64,000 nt of DNA from Berberis thunbergii (taxonomy: Eukaryota > Streptophyta > Magnoliopsida > Ranunculales > Berberidaceae), in contig QNQO01010665.1 of NCBI GenBank assembly GCA_003290165.1, positions 110,109 to 174,108 on the forward strand. The letters run 5' to 3'. Each line of letters begins with the position of its first letter. The stretch's first letter is position 1. The notes below the pieces were generated by a model. The model was not told where the DNA came from, made no database searches, and saw only the letters and a program-made list of their open reading frames with translations. Of this stretch, positions 46,860-59,239 are shown one piece after another. Position numbers and translations under genes: made by a program.

Positions 46860-49800
46860 ATCGTCATGTTCAAAACACCACTGAAACGAATTCAAAGAAA
46901 CCACAAATAAATTGAATGATTGGTATTTTGTAGTAAAGAATAAATTTACACTCTATAGACTCACATGATCATCATAAAATGGAATACTGATGATTCATAT
47001 TATAAAACATGTAAATAAACGGAAAATCCAACTATAAAGTAAATCACTCTTTTCATTCACCTCTATTTCATTGACAAATTTTCTCTCTTATTTTTCTTAC
47101 ACAAAACCTTTGTACGCAAGCCTATTTATACGCAAATAGCATAATATTATAACTTGACACCTCATGACATCCCATGCCACTGTATGCCTCCACATGATGT
47201 CACCTCAACATGAAGTGGACATCCACACTATTCCATAACTCCCCCTTAAATCACCGCATGTTGTCGAGTGACTTAAGTCTTGTTGGATGCACAAAATGTT
47301 GCCTCAATAAAACCTTGCTAAGAAAATCTAGTGGGACAAAACCTTAACAAAAAGAAAAGAGTGCAGCGTGCAAATTGCTAGAGTCTTTGGAAAATATAAG
47401 GTCATTCTTATTGAATGCTCCCCCTGATAAGCATAACAAATGGATGAGCTTGTAAATCCTCTCACTTTATTACCATGTGATGATTTTTGAAAATGACATT
47501 CAAACTCACGTCTCTTCTGGAGTACGTGAGTATTCCTTATGCAATGAATGTTATATTACTACCATTGTTGACTTGTTAAAACATTGACAAGAAAAACCCA
47601 ATGGGATAAAACCATGTTGAAGGAAACTAAATACAACTACCAATTTTGTATACTTCAAGATGCTTAACGTGCATAATGTTCCCTCGTTAAAACCTTGACA
47701 TAAAAACCCAATGAGAAAAACCTTGTTGAAGGAAAAAAGTACAACACGCATAAAACACCTAATAATATATTTTGATATGAGTTGTAGCATACTTCTGGAT
47801 GTTTTCGTACATACTTTCGGATGTTGCTGCCTTATTAAAACCTTGACCGAAAATCCAAATGGGATAAAACCACGTCGAAGGGAAAAAGAGTACAACTTGC
47901 TCAAATATAGTATACTTCGGGATACTTTCAAGAATATATTTCTGATGCTCTTGTAGATCCTTTTGGATGCTCCATGGGTGGTATACTTCCGGATACTCCC
48001 CTTATGTAAACACAACTGTTGATTAAGCTTACACATAATAACTTTGTAAACTAATTTCTGGAACATTGATGTAGACAATGCATTAGTGAAGAGATCTGCA
48101 AAGTTGTCACTATACTGAATCTATTCGACTTCAATCAGATGGCTCTTCGTGTAGATAGAAGAATTGTGTTTTGTTCATTCTCCGTTGATGAAGCCTTCTC
48201 GTATTTGATCAATGCATGCAACATTGTTGTCATATTTTGTAGTCGACTGATCATTAAGTTGGTGTAATAGACTCCAATAAATAATTGTATTGCAACTCAT
48301 AAATACAAAATCTGTCTGTGAGCAACCTTTATGAGGGTCAAATAGATAATCTGAATCTGCATAACCAATTAGGTGGGAATGGTTAGATAAAGCATAGGAA
48401 TACATTCATAAAAATTATCCCAGAAAGAGCATGTTGTGCAAATATCTATAAGTCAGTGCAAAACTATACCTTGTTAGTAAATGCACAGAAAAGGACTATC
48501 AGGTTATGTACTTGATGCCAAATATAACAAAGCACCAATGATACTCACATATGATACTTCAGGACCGAGTATCCATTATATTGGTTGATACAAGTCTTTC
48601 TTGAGATCGAAAGATCGGACGTCCAAGTTACAAATATAACTTGATCAATGAACCAATATTCTACCTTATTCGATCTACAGGCTGAGACAAAATTTGTTCT
48701 TCCAAGATCCTTAATTGCTAAATATTATTGTTATATTTAGCCGTATTTTCAAGATCTAATAAGAGTTATATTATTGTCATAAACTGTTAGTATGACAAAA
48801 CTAGATAACGATTTCTTAACAAATACACATGAAAAATTTGCATAATCTTCCTTACACTTAAGACAATTATATCACATTCTTTTGGAATGGTTCAAATCGT
48901 ATAAAACATGTCCTGGATATATTGAGTAATTATTTCAAGGCTTCGCTTCAAGTAAAGTAAATCCTTCAGGGATTTATAAATATCTATGTTTAAATTTCTT
49001 CACATAAATAAGTAGTTGCAACATTCAAGATTCACATATCAATTTTCAGAAACTACAAGACGTATTATAAATGAAGTTACATTCCTAACTAGGAAATATT
49101 TTTTATTTAACATTAAAGGACAAGTTTCTACATGAAACCTTATGCCACAAGTCTTGCCTTATATAAAACTATCTCATTTTCTCATTTGTTTTCTTACAAA
49201 CACTCATTTAGAATATGCATGTTTAAGTGTTTATACTATAGGTCCAAATACACCACGCTTTCAAGGGAACCCAATTCCACTTAGATAATATATTTCCATT
49301 GGGTGGACCTAATGCACATTGGATAATATATTTCCATTTGACCAATCATTTATTTGTCGACATTTTATAAACGTGTGGTGTAATTTCAGTATCATTGCCC
49401 TTTGATATTTCGGTATCTACCATATATGTGAGTATGTCATCGATGACCATTTCATTTTGTTTCACATTTCTCTTTAATAAATTGAGAGCTCATTATTATC
49501 AGATACATGAGCCTCTTCCAGGGCTTTTAAGTCATTTCAGGGATATAAATAACCATTTCTAGGGTAATGGAGAAAGTGAAATGACCTTTTCTGGAGTGTC
49601 ATTTACTGTTGCTTCAGAAGTTTTATGACTTCTTTGTCATGGCCTCTTCAGGAACTTTGCTACTTCTGGAGCTTCATGACCTCTTCGGGAGTGTCATGTT
49701 ATGCTCGTCTGGAGCTGTATGACTTCTTCAGGAACGTCATGTTTTACTCTTCTGGAGATTTATGTATAACTTCTTTTGGAGTCTATACAACTTCTTTTGG

Positions 49801-51700
49801 AGTCTATACAACTTCTACAGGAGTTTCAAAACATTGCTTATTCAAAAGCATTAGAGCATGACTTTTTTCTAATTCTTCTTTTCCGAGGAGTGAAATCATT
49901 GGGATCTATATGTCTGCTACGCTTGTGGCGTACAACAGATTCACTGACTGCCTTATTTGAACTTTGTCTTTCAGGGATACAAATTCGAGCAGGTGTATTC
50001 ATAGCGGACATATTTGATTTTAGGGTCCAAATGAGACCACATGAAAATATTCCATACCGTTCTATCTGCATATCTCCCCCTAACGGTGGGAATAAAGTGA
50101 CACTCTGCAAAGTTGTAATGTGCAATATGAAAATCACGATGGGGTAGTCTAGACTACGTAAGTAAAAGTCTTTCAAACAATGTAAGACGTACGTATAACG
50201 ATAAAGTTACCGTTCAGAAGCTTCTAATATGTGATATAACAATATAAGAGTTTTATAATCTCAGCACGTTAATGAAAATTCTCGAATGTAAGCTTCAAGA
50301 TTAATTCATGATCTCTAATGCAAGCTTCAAGATTCCAACATTAGATGTGATGCAATAATATATAAATGGTGAGCTTTGTTAGAGCCTCAAGCAATTGCAT
50401 ATGTCCAATTATGATAAACACCCTTTGTGGTCATTTGCATTTTATAAACTATGTTGTAGAAGGAAAACAAATATGCAGTAGATAAACACCCTTTGTAAAA
50501 TGAAATAGGTGAGAGCTCCAACAGAGAAACGTGCTGGAGATATTTGAGGTTAGTTCTAGTGAAAAGGCCTATAAATTTAATGTTATTTAATGAAAATACT
50601 CTAATAGTTTGATGACAAATAAATTTATTTGAAAACACAAGCAAGCCCAAAAACTTCACCAACAAGGTACTTGAGCACAACGCATAGGTACACGAAGGAA
50701 CTGGTGCCGATGAGTTTGGTGTGGTTTTCGACTTTGAGAAACCTGGCGATCTTGCCTATGGTGAGCTGGAGTTCGGCCTTAAAAGACCTCTAGATGAGAG
50801 TCGGCGTCATTATCTATCCACACTCACCTTTCGTTGTTTCTTTAGAAGGCAATTTTGGAGACGATCAATGTCAAGAGAAAAAAAAATGGAAGAAACATAT
50901 GAGGAATTAATTGTTATCTTCGTTTTGGGTATTTTTCTTCTTGGTTATTCTAGTGGGTTGGATTTTTTTCCTAATGTGAATGATGTATACATGATGAAAT
51001 TCAGCTTATAATTTGTCCAATTATCAGTACCACCATCAATGATATCTAATAAATACCACACGAGTCGACGTGAAAGACTCTATTGTTATTCTAACTTTTA
51101 TTCCAACACATGTGTGATACTATGATGTGTGTGATGAGAGGTCTGAGATTTAAACAAAGTTTGAATTTTGAACATGAAAACACAGCCATGAAAATAATGT
51201 TTTCTTATGAGGCAATATCCACTAGATGTAATATATATCATGAAAACAATCACTTCAAAATTTAAGAAAATATAAGCTCTAGTTTGAATAAATTACCTCT
51301 AAACTATTTTGAGTAAAGACCTTGAAAAAGATAAGGTGGAGAAAAATTACCCGAGCCGAGATTCGTGCTCACATGCCCTTATATCAAAGTGAAATATGTA
51401 TCACTCAATTGATTGAAACTTCGTACCCTCAATTGGTCAGAGCTTCGTGATGATAACATGTTGTAATTTGATCAAATATTCATGTACTGTTAATAAAATT
51501 CATTTGATCAAGTATTATTAATCTCGTTCTATTATAACATCTCAATTCTCTTCATACTACAAAGAAAATTTAAAGTCTATTTATAGGCAAAGCTAAGTAA
51601 TGGAAAGCATGACACCTAGCATTACAAATGCTTACTTTATGCCACCTCATGGGCATAGGTGGACATCCACAAGTTTTGTAACCTTCTTCTCTATTCTACA
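46860..51700 (-). mobile_element. Decayed Copia retrotransposon, minus strand
   Basis: Read on minus. A 5' LTR is about 51700-51456 (start TGTAGAATAGAGAAG; the inner edge is next to a primer-binding-like TGTTATCATCACGAAGC). The integrase-RT linker is at 50176-49838 (MNTPARICIPERQSSNKA). Reverse transcriptase remnants lie around 49290-48530 (RGVFGPI; the tail of the RT domain near 48600). RNase H is at 48405-48175 (HLIGYADSDYLFDPHKGCSQTDFVF). A 3' repeat region spans 48078-47551, and a diverged 3' LTR-like end lies at about 47260-46860. Gag and most of integrase are missing or unreadable. It is related to the plus-strand element starting at 51705 but clearly diverged. The ends at the 46.86 kb side are approximate. 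Confidence 0.7.
50625..50789 (-). pseudogene. Histone H2A fragment (decayed)
   Basis: On the minus strand, 54 codons read RSFKAELQLTIGKIARFLK, then a diverged KYAERVG-like stretch, VYLCVVLKYLVGEVFGLA, and a stop. This aligns over its length with the histone H2A core from SKAGLQFPVGRIARFLK to VYLAAVLEYLAAEVLELA, with roughly half the residues conserved. The conserved RNDEEL/histone C-terminal half is absent. Sequence tctcatctag before the first codon could be an old splice acceptor. It lies inside the span of the minus-strand Copia element, between the integrase linker and the 5' LTR. Confidence 0.8.
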
Positions 51701-51704
51701 ATAA

Positions 51705-52026
51705 TGTAGAGAAATAGAGAAGATTGTAGAACATTAGAGAAGTTTGTAGTTGTTCACCTACCATGAGGTGGCACATACTAGCTTTACATGTGTCATGTGG
51801 TGGCACATGTTAGCTTTATATATGTCAACATGTAATGAATTACTTTTGCCTATAAATAAGCTTTCATGATATTGTAAATATATAAGAAAGACATAAAATG
51901 ATCAAATTTATGAGATAAATGACATATACAGAAAAATAATAAGATGAGAGATTTCATTGATGCAGTATCCATATTCTGATGTTATGTTCAATGATATTCA
52001 ACATGTGAATACTTGACATAATCACA
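51705..52026 (+). mobile_element. 5' LTR of the plus-strand Copia
   Basis: Begins TGTAGAGAAATAGAGAAG, contains tttgcctataaataagc (TATA-like) near 51850, and ends just before cacgttatcaacacgacc, which resembles the primer-binding region used by many plant Copia elements. It matches the 3' LTR at about 61205-61490 with clear divergence (for example attgtagaacattagagaagtttg against attctagaatattagagaagtttg). The exact right end is uncertain by a few bases. Confidence 0.75.
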
Positions 52027-52339
52027 TCACGTTATCAACACGACCCTAACCACTTAGCCAATTATATTTTCTTTGGTTTTCGATTCGATGAACTTGAATC
52101 ACGAGTAATTCTAACTAACGGACGCTATTATTTACTCTGGTTTTCTTTTCAATCCGAGCGTTCTGGATGTACGTATCTCTACCTTGAATTAATTTCATAT
52201 TACATCCCGATTCATGTTAGTAGAAGTCTCAAATATTATATATATCTTGTGAAAATACATGTTATGTGTTTCACATTTTTTGACTTAAAGTTTTATGAAA
52301 GCATTATTTATGTGTGTCATCTATACATGTTTTCTGATA

Positions 52340-53390
52340 GATGTTGAATCTCACAAAACTTGAGTTTCAAGCTCTTGTTGTTAATGGATAAAATTATATG
52401 TCCTGGCAGTTTGATGCTAAACTTCATTTACAAGAAGCTAAAAAATTAGGTGATGCTATTAAAAAAAAGAAATGCAATATCTGAAGAAGATAAAGTATTT
52501 GTTCTTATTTTCTTACGTCACCATATTTATGATGACCTCAAAAATGAATATCTCACTGAGGAAGACCCTTTAGTTTTATGAAAATCCTTAAAGGACAGAT
52601 ATGACTACCAGAAGATGGTCATACATCCTCTTGCCCAAACGAATGGTTAAACTTAAGATTTCAAGATTTTAAGACGGTCTAGAATATAATTCTGCAATGT
52701 TTAATATCGTTTCTCATCTTAAGTTTTGTGGTGAAAATTGCTCAAATGATTGAGAAACATTATCTACCTTTCTTGCATCAAGTGTGCTCCTGCAGCAACA
52801 ATATCGAAAATGTCATTTTACTAATTACTCTTAATTAGTGACTTGTCTCCTCATAGTATAAGAAAATGCTAAGATTTTAATGATAAATCATAATGTCAGA
52901 CCATCTGATTTCATGGCATTTTCAGAAGCAAATGCCAACTATGGCTCTCAAATGGGTCGAGGCAAGGGACGTGGTAAGAATAAATACTCTAGAAGAGGTA
53001 GTATCTTCGGAAGAGACAACCACAATGATCAGTCCAGTAGATGTGTTTATAACAATTACTTCCACAAAGGTGATTACCCTAGCAGAGGTAGTCACAACAT
53101 TTACCACAAATAGTCCAAAGCTCCCAACCGGAAAAATGATAAAACTCATGCGAAAGATGCTGAAAATCCTTGTAGAAGATGATACTTGTCACAGATGTCG
53201 TAAACTTGGGCATTGGTCACTTGTTTGTCATGTACTAAAAGAGGCAGTAGAAAAATATTGTGTTTCCATTAAAACCAAAAATACAAATTTGATGCAATGG
53301 AAAGATAATGGTAATAAATCTTAATATCCAGTCACTATTACTCATTTAGACCCTTCAGACTTTTTCCAAGATGTTGACAAGACATCTTTG
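52340..53390 (+). pseudogene. Copia gag relic
   Basis: Starts with an MLNLTKLEFQAL-like gag opening at about 52340, then NYMSWQFDAKLHL, both Copia gag features, with an internal stop at the first block. The RNA-binding part includes a basic GRGKGRGKNKYSRRG run, and a CCHC knuckle CHRCRKLGHWSLVCH is read at about 53190-53235. Reading frame changes between 52440 and 52880 show loss of function. Confidence 0.75.
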
Positions 53391-53951
53391 TAAAGATGTG
53401 TTGTAATATGACCTTGTAAAGCTTGACTGTAACACCCCAACTTTTCAAATAACAATAAATAATTTATGTTTCGAAAAAATTCAATTGAAATTTGTATTCA
53501 AAAATCTTCTTTTGTTTGGCCAGTTGTATTTCTCAAAATCCAGTCAACTTTCTTACCTTCCGAATCTCGGGACGAGATTACATTTAACGTGTGTATAATG
53601 TAATATCCCTGAATTTCATAAAACTAATTTATTAATATTTTGGATTAAATAAAATATGATTACATTTAATTGAATGTGAATTTCGAAATTTTAGGGTTTA
53701 TTTGGCGAGTTTAGAAGGTGGGTGCTTTCAGAAGTTCAGTGGGGGCGAATAGCCACCCACCCTATAAAGAGAAAACCTCTTTTCTTTTCTTTCTCCTTCC
53801 TTTTTCTTTTCTCCTTCTTCCTTCATCTTTTCCTCATGTTTTCTTTTTCGATGGCGGCTGAATCTAGAGATCGAGATCTGCACAGAAGCTTGGGAGAGAC
53901 GGACTGCGATCAGGAGACGAGAGAAACCGAGAGATTATTAGAAAAGAGAAA

Positions 53952-53953
<2 letters not shown>

Positions 53954-53989
<36 letters not shown>

Positions 53990-54011
53990 GGAGAGAGAGA
54001 GAGAGAGAGAG
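53954..54011. repeat. (GA)n microsatellite
   Basis: Long GA run with a few GG or AA breaks in the leader of the captured FEY piece. Confidence 0.95.
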
Positions 54012-54016
54012 ATCCG

Positions 54017-54373
54017 ATGACAATGAGTTCATCATCACCATCATCATCACCATCATCATCTCCACCATCTGCTGAAGAAGAGAAGAAGCAATGTTTAGGA
54101 TGGATGGAATGGCTTCGAGGTTGGATGTATCTCATATACGAGATGCTTTTCCAAAGAATCATGGCCAGTCACTTGCAGAATCCACTGCCTTTACCTCCTC
54201 TCACTGATATCACTTGCATCATCACTGGTTGCACCAGTGGTATCGACCTCCAAATTGCCAGGCAACTGGCAGAGTCAGGAGCACATGTGATTATGGCTGT
54301 GAGAAAACCAATGGTGGCTCATGAGTTGATCCAGACGTGGCAGAATGACTGGTCTGGAATGGGGTTCTATTAG
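54017..54373 (+). pseudogene. FEY-like short-chain dehydrogenase first exon, captured and broken
   Basis: A 118-codon frame from ATG 54017 contains a Ser-rich start, then KQCLGWMEWLRGWMYLIYEM, LFQRIMASHLQNPLPLPP, TDITCIITGCTSGID, ARQLAESGAHVIMAVRKP and WQNDWSGMG. This is the N-terminal region of plant FOREVER YOUNG (FEY)-type SDR proteins, which function in shoot meristem/leaf position control in Arabidopsis. The NAD(P)-binding TGxxxGIG motif has become TGCTSGID (final Gly to Asp). A stop follows the point where the parent exon should end. No later FEY exon was found in the window, so it is a partial, non-functional copy. Confidence 0.85.
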
Positions 54374-57062
54374 CATTAAGAAAGCATGTTGAAGAGGAAC
54401 CTCGAAATCGATGGCAATTACGAACAATGAATTTTCTTTATTTATTTATTTCGTTGATTCATTCTATCTATTTTATACGATCGAATCATGCCCTTCATGA
54501 CTATAGGTTTTTATTTATTTATTTATTTATTGATTCTTAGTGTTTGCGATGAGACTTACAGATTTGGGTTCATCTTGAATCCTCGTTAAACTTCATCTTG
54601 ATGCTCAACTTGTTCGATATCAATTTATGAGATTCATTTTTTCTAATTGTTTGGTTGGGGAGGAACTCTTCCCATCATCTGATCCATTTCTCTAGTTAAT
54701 GTCTTTATACCCATAACCATTGATTTGTTTTTCTCTCATCTTCTTCCTCTTCTATATATTGTAACTCTTTCATTTGTTTAACTAATCACATGGTGCACTG
54801 CAACAATCTAGGGTTTGTTCCCCCTTTCTTTTGCTTTTTGTATCCTGTTGAATTAATTGATTATAAAAAAATGGGTTTTCATCAGATCATAAAAGAGTGG
54901 GTTTTGTCTGTGAGAATGGGTTTTTTTTTTGTTCATGAATTATTAATTTTAGTATTTATAAATCTGTTTATGGCTTGTTTGTATCCATTAGGAATTCAGT
55001 GTCTAGTGGAAGTTTGCCTACCAGGATACCTTTGGACTGAAAAGGACTTTCAGTGCTGAATGTTTCTGCTATGTAGAGCTAAACCGAGTTGTGTGTAGGC
55101 TATTGGCCAAGTTGTTTCATAACTGAATTGAGTTGTATTTTGTGGCCAAGTATGGCTAGTCTGTAGGATTGTTTTGAGGCTGATTTGAGAACACGTTTTT
55201 GGCTGAAGTTATACCATATTTTGGTTGAGTCTTTAGAGTATGTTTTGGCTGAAGTTAGGACATGCTTTGGCTGGGATTTTAGTGCATGTTTTGGCTGGAT
55301 TTGGGACAAGTTTGGTAGAGTTTTAGAGCAGGTTTTGGATGGATTTAAGTTGAGTTTTGGTTGGGTTTAGGATACATTTAAAATAAGTTTAAGACATTTT
55401 TGGTTGGGGCTAGATGACAAGTGTTTGTTTTAAATAAGGGGTTGCCTTATAAGTTTAGGATACATTTAAAATAAGTTTAGAGATTTAAAATAAGGGGTTT
55501 AGGATACATTTAAAATAAGTTTAGAGATTTTTCTAATGGGTTTCGTTACTTTGATTGGTGTATAATTTGGTTGATCTGATATGCCAAACCCTTTGTGATA
55601 TTGTTGCATTTTGTTTGCTTATTTTATCATCTGTGTGGGTATAAGTGCAACTTAGTAAATGTCATTGCGTGCATTTTGAATTCATTTGCTACATTTGGTA
55701 AGGTATGATTATGAGAATTTGAGGATGGTTTCATATACACTTATGTTGGCTTTTATATAGATAACAATGTTATTAATTAATGGTGTTCCTTTAAATGTAT
55801 GCATTTGGAATGATTCCATATTCCCAAAAATAATGGGTGGATTGATTTATTTGTAAATGACAAAATGTCACAGGATCGCCATGTTGTGATAGAGCATGAC
55901 TTATGAATATGCTATGTTTTTCCCGAAAGAATGGGTTGAATAAATGACAAAATTTCATTGTGAAAGAAAAGTGAGATATCAAAATAAATGATATTGGTAA
56001 ACCTTGATTTCTGAAAATATAAACTACCTGAAATTGTATCACTTAGAACTACCACACCTCTTTTGTTTATTATTTCCCCTCTCTTACTAGAGAAATTAAA
56101 TGACCAAAGGGTCGTCTTGCGGAGTTGGGGCACCCATTTCTTACTAGAGAAACTAAAATAACCTTCGGGTTAGTCTTGCAAAAATGTGGTGAATTTGTAT
56201 GCCTAAAATAGGCTTTGATATTTATCCGTAAAAAATGTGACGTGAGTTTATGCGCATTGATAGCCCAAGGGTGACTTTTGGTACTCATATAGTTAGGGGT
56301 ATCCGCGATGCATGCCTGTATGTGATGTCCCCACTTGGACATGGATGACGGAGTAGTCCTCCTTTATATGAGAGAGGCATACGGGCATGTATGTTCGACA
56401 CGGAGGTGGTGCGAATGTGGTATCGTCTAAGTGATAAATCCGTTAAAAAGATGAACCTAATTCAAATAAAAAGAATAAATGATGTTGCATTGTTTCTACT
56501 CCTTTTTATGCAGGATGGCAAGTCCACTAATCTTTCTGCAGGTCCGACTTGCCATAGTCAACTCCTATAGGGTAAGTACAGGTAAATACATATTTACATA
56601 TTAGGATGATGATATGATTGCCTCGCATCACACCTTTGCCTCGTTGAGGAATTACCTATTGGTGTGGTGGTTTGTTGTTTGTGGTTAGCTTGATGTTTAT
56701 CACGTGTGATTTTATTGATTTTTGGGATGAAGATTTCTCACACCAGCTTTATTGCTGACCCAAGTGAGCTTTTGCTTCTTGGGTACATTCCTTTGGGAAT
56801 GTAGCCGATTAACTTTTCAGGTTTAGAGACTTTTGAGCAGCGTTACGGGAGTTTCGCTAGTGGGGTTAGCGACGTCAGTTTTTCTTGGTTAGAGTTTTGT
56901 TATAAATTTTAGTTTGTTCATATTTTCTGAACTATATTTTTGTCATTGCTGCTAAATGTTTCTGTTGTTATTGAATTTCACGTCCCGAGTTTTGGGGAAA
57001 CTGATAATCCTACGTGGATTTTAGGATTTCGTTTTTCTCGAAAATTGGGGCGTGACATTGAC

Positions 57063-58340
57063 AGTGCCACTGCATATACAATATTAAAAAGCCGCAAAAT
57101 TTTATTTTCATTACACAATGCAACACAAAAGGTGTCTATCATAGCTGGACATGTGCAAATAATTGAAGGCTTTGATAGAGCTCATTTGGCATTACCAAAT
57201 GTTATCCATTTATTTATTTCGAATGCTTTATATTCAAGCAGCTCCAGAAGAAACCTGCTTAGTTTTAAAAATATACGCTTCAATGGGTATCATATTGAAA
57301 CAACTAATGAAGGGAACAAAGAATATTTATGCATCATATCTAGTGTTGGAAGCCAAAAATTCATACTAGATAAATTCTTCATTATCTCATTGGGACTATA
57401 TTGTACAACCATTAGTACTATTGAATCACATGCCATTTTAAGCCAAAAGCTTAAGGCATGTCACAAACCTATTGACCCACACACTTTGCTTGTTTGGCAT
57501 GACTGTTTGGGTCATCCTAGGTCTACTATGTTTAAGATAATTATTAGAACTCTAATGGGCACTCCCTAGCACACACTCAACTTCACCTCCCTAGTGGATA
57601 CTTATGCATTCATTGTTCTCAAGGTTGCTATTGAGTCGTCATCATTCTCACAAAGAATACAATGCAACATTTGTGGACCAATTCATCCTACTAGTGGACC
57701 TTTTAGATATTACATGGTTTTAATAGACACTTCCACTAGATGGTCTTATGTGTGTGTTCTTTCCTCCCGTAATTTTGCTTTTGCTAGATTCTAACGCAAA
57801 TTATTAAACTTAGGGTTCAATTCTCAGACCATCCTATTAAGTCTATTCGTCTTGATAATGCAGCAAAATTCACTTCACAAGTGTTTAATGATTGCTCCTC
57901 CGTAGGGATTGATATTGAACACTTGGTCCCACATGAACATCCACAAAAAGGTTTAGCAAAATCTTTGATTAAGCGTTTACAACTTGCTACTAGGCATTTA
58001 CTTATTCAGTCTTAACTGCCTACTAGTGCTTGGGGACATGCAATCTTTCATGCTGCAACATTGCTTCACCTTCAACCCACTTCATACCATCTGTATTCAC
58101 CTTTACAACCTGTGATAGGTTATAAACCAAATATTTCACATTTATGAAAATTTGGTTAAGTTGTACATGTTCCTATACCACCCCAACACACACTAAGATG
58201 AGTCATCAACGTCGCCTAAGCATTTATGTCGGTTTTGACTCCCCTTCTATTATCCGTTATCTCGAACCGTTAACTGACGATGTTTTTACTGCTAGATTTG
58301 CAGACTGTCATTTTGATGAGACTATATCACACCGTTAGGG
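57063..58340 (+). pseudogene. Copia GAG-pre-integrase and integrase relic
   Basis: The frame 57063-57569 holds the protease-distal region (IAGHVQIIEGFDRAHLALPN, SSSRRNLLSFKNIRFNGYHI) and HDCLGHPRSTMF. The integrase follows in other frames: CNICGPIHPTSGPFRYYMVL, then IDTSTRWSY (first catalytic Asp), IRLDNAAKFTSQ (second Asp), and GLAKSLIKRL where the expected catalytic Glu of GLAESLIKRL is Lys. Several stops and frameshifts are present. Confidence 0.8.
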
Positions 58341-59239
58341 AGAGATAGACACATCCTTACGCAAAAACAAATAGAGAAATAACAATGTAAATTATCGTGG
58401 AATACTTCCACTTTGTCTCATCTAGACCTTAAAACATCCCAATGTGATAATGAGCTTTGGAGAATATTACATCTTCATGCAATTACAAATCAATTACTTG
58501 ATGCATTTAATGATGCAACTAAAATAACAAAGTCACATGTGTCAGCTATGAATGCACTTGCTCGTATTTGTGTCCCTGAAGGGCAAACTTCAAATAAAGA
58601 AGCTAAATGAATCTGTTTGCACGCCAGAAACGTGGTTGACCTCTATATGTCCCTGAAGGGAAAAATTTGAATAAGCAGCTACATGAATTTGTTGCACGCC
58701 AGAAGCGTGGCTGACCTATATTTTCAAAGATTAATTCCTCGAAAAAGGAAGAATGAATAAAAATCCATGTCCTAATGCTCTCGAAAAAGCAATTATTGAA
58801 ATCCTGCATAAGTTTCACATACTCCAGCAGAAGTTGTACATGAAGTTCTAGAAGTAACATTAGATAAACGCTCCTGAAGAGGTTATGGCTTCAACAGTAA
58901 GCAATACATAACGCTTCTGAAAATGTTGTGGCTCCAGCAGTAGTATTACATATAACATTCATGCAAAGGTTATGGCTCCAGCAGTAGCATTACCTAACGT
59001 TCCTGAAGTGATTAATCATATCCTTGAAGTGATTTGAAAGACCCCGAAGAGGCTCAGGTACCTGACAATAATGAAATCTCAATACATTTCAGGAGAAATG
59101 TGGAATCAAAATGTAATGACCATCGATGATATATTGGTACATATGGTAGCTATCGAAATATCAAAGAGAAAATGATCTTTTTAATGATATTGAACCATGT
59201 AGCATCTATGAATGTCGACAACGAAATGATTGGCCAAAA
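58341..59239 (+). repeat. Copia linker region with degenerate CCTGAAG-type repeats
   Basis: Encodes in part MNALARICVPEGQTSNKEA (58550-58605), the linker seen also in the minus element at 50000-49900. Beyond 58620 the DNA carries repeated 'ttcctgaag.ggttatggct.cagcagtag' units. The minus-strand relative has the same kind of units at 49620-49850. Confidence 0.65.

Larger units (their letters stand above)
53428..57057 (+). mobile_element. 3630-bp Gypsy-like solo LTR (or LARD-like) insertion carrying a FEY fragment
   Basis: Ends TGTAACACCCCAACTTTTC and GGGGCGTGACA; perfect 5-bp duplication TTGAC at 53423-53427 and 57058-57062. The interrupted Copia frame continues across the junction (ends ...CKAL at the left, resumes DSATAYTILK at the right). 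TG...CA ends, a 5-bp duplication and the long U3-like start with a TATA (cctataaagag, about 53761) fit a solo LTR of a large Gypsy-like element. A second, diverged copy in the opposite orientation is at 40437-43603. Internal tandem text (ttttggctg.a.tt at 55190-55380 and a 50-bp repeat at 55435-55525) is non-coding. Confidence 0.75.

Noticed and set aside
53722..54075. 117-codon frame with an RE-repeat domain
   Set aside because: The Arg-Glu run is just the translation of the (GA)n microsatellite in the leader of the captured FEY piece.
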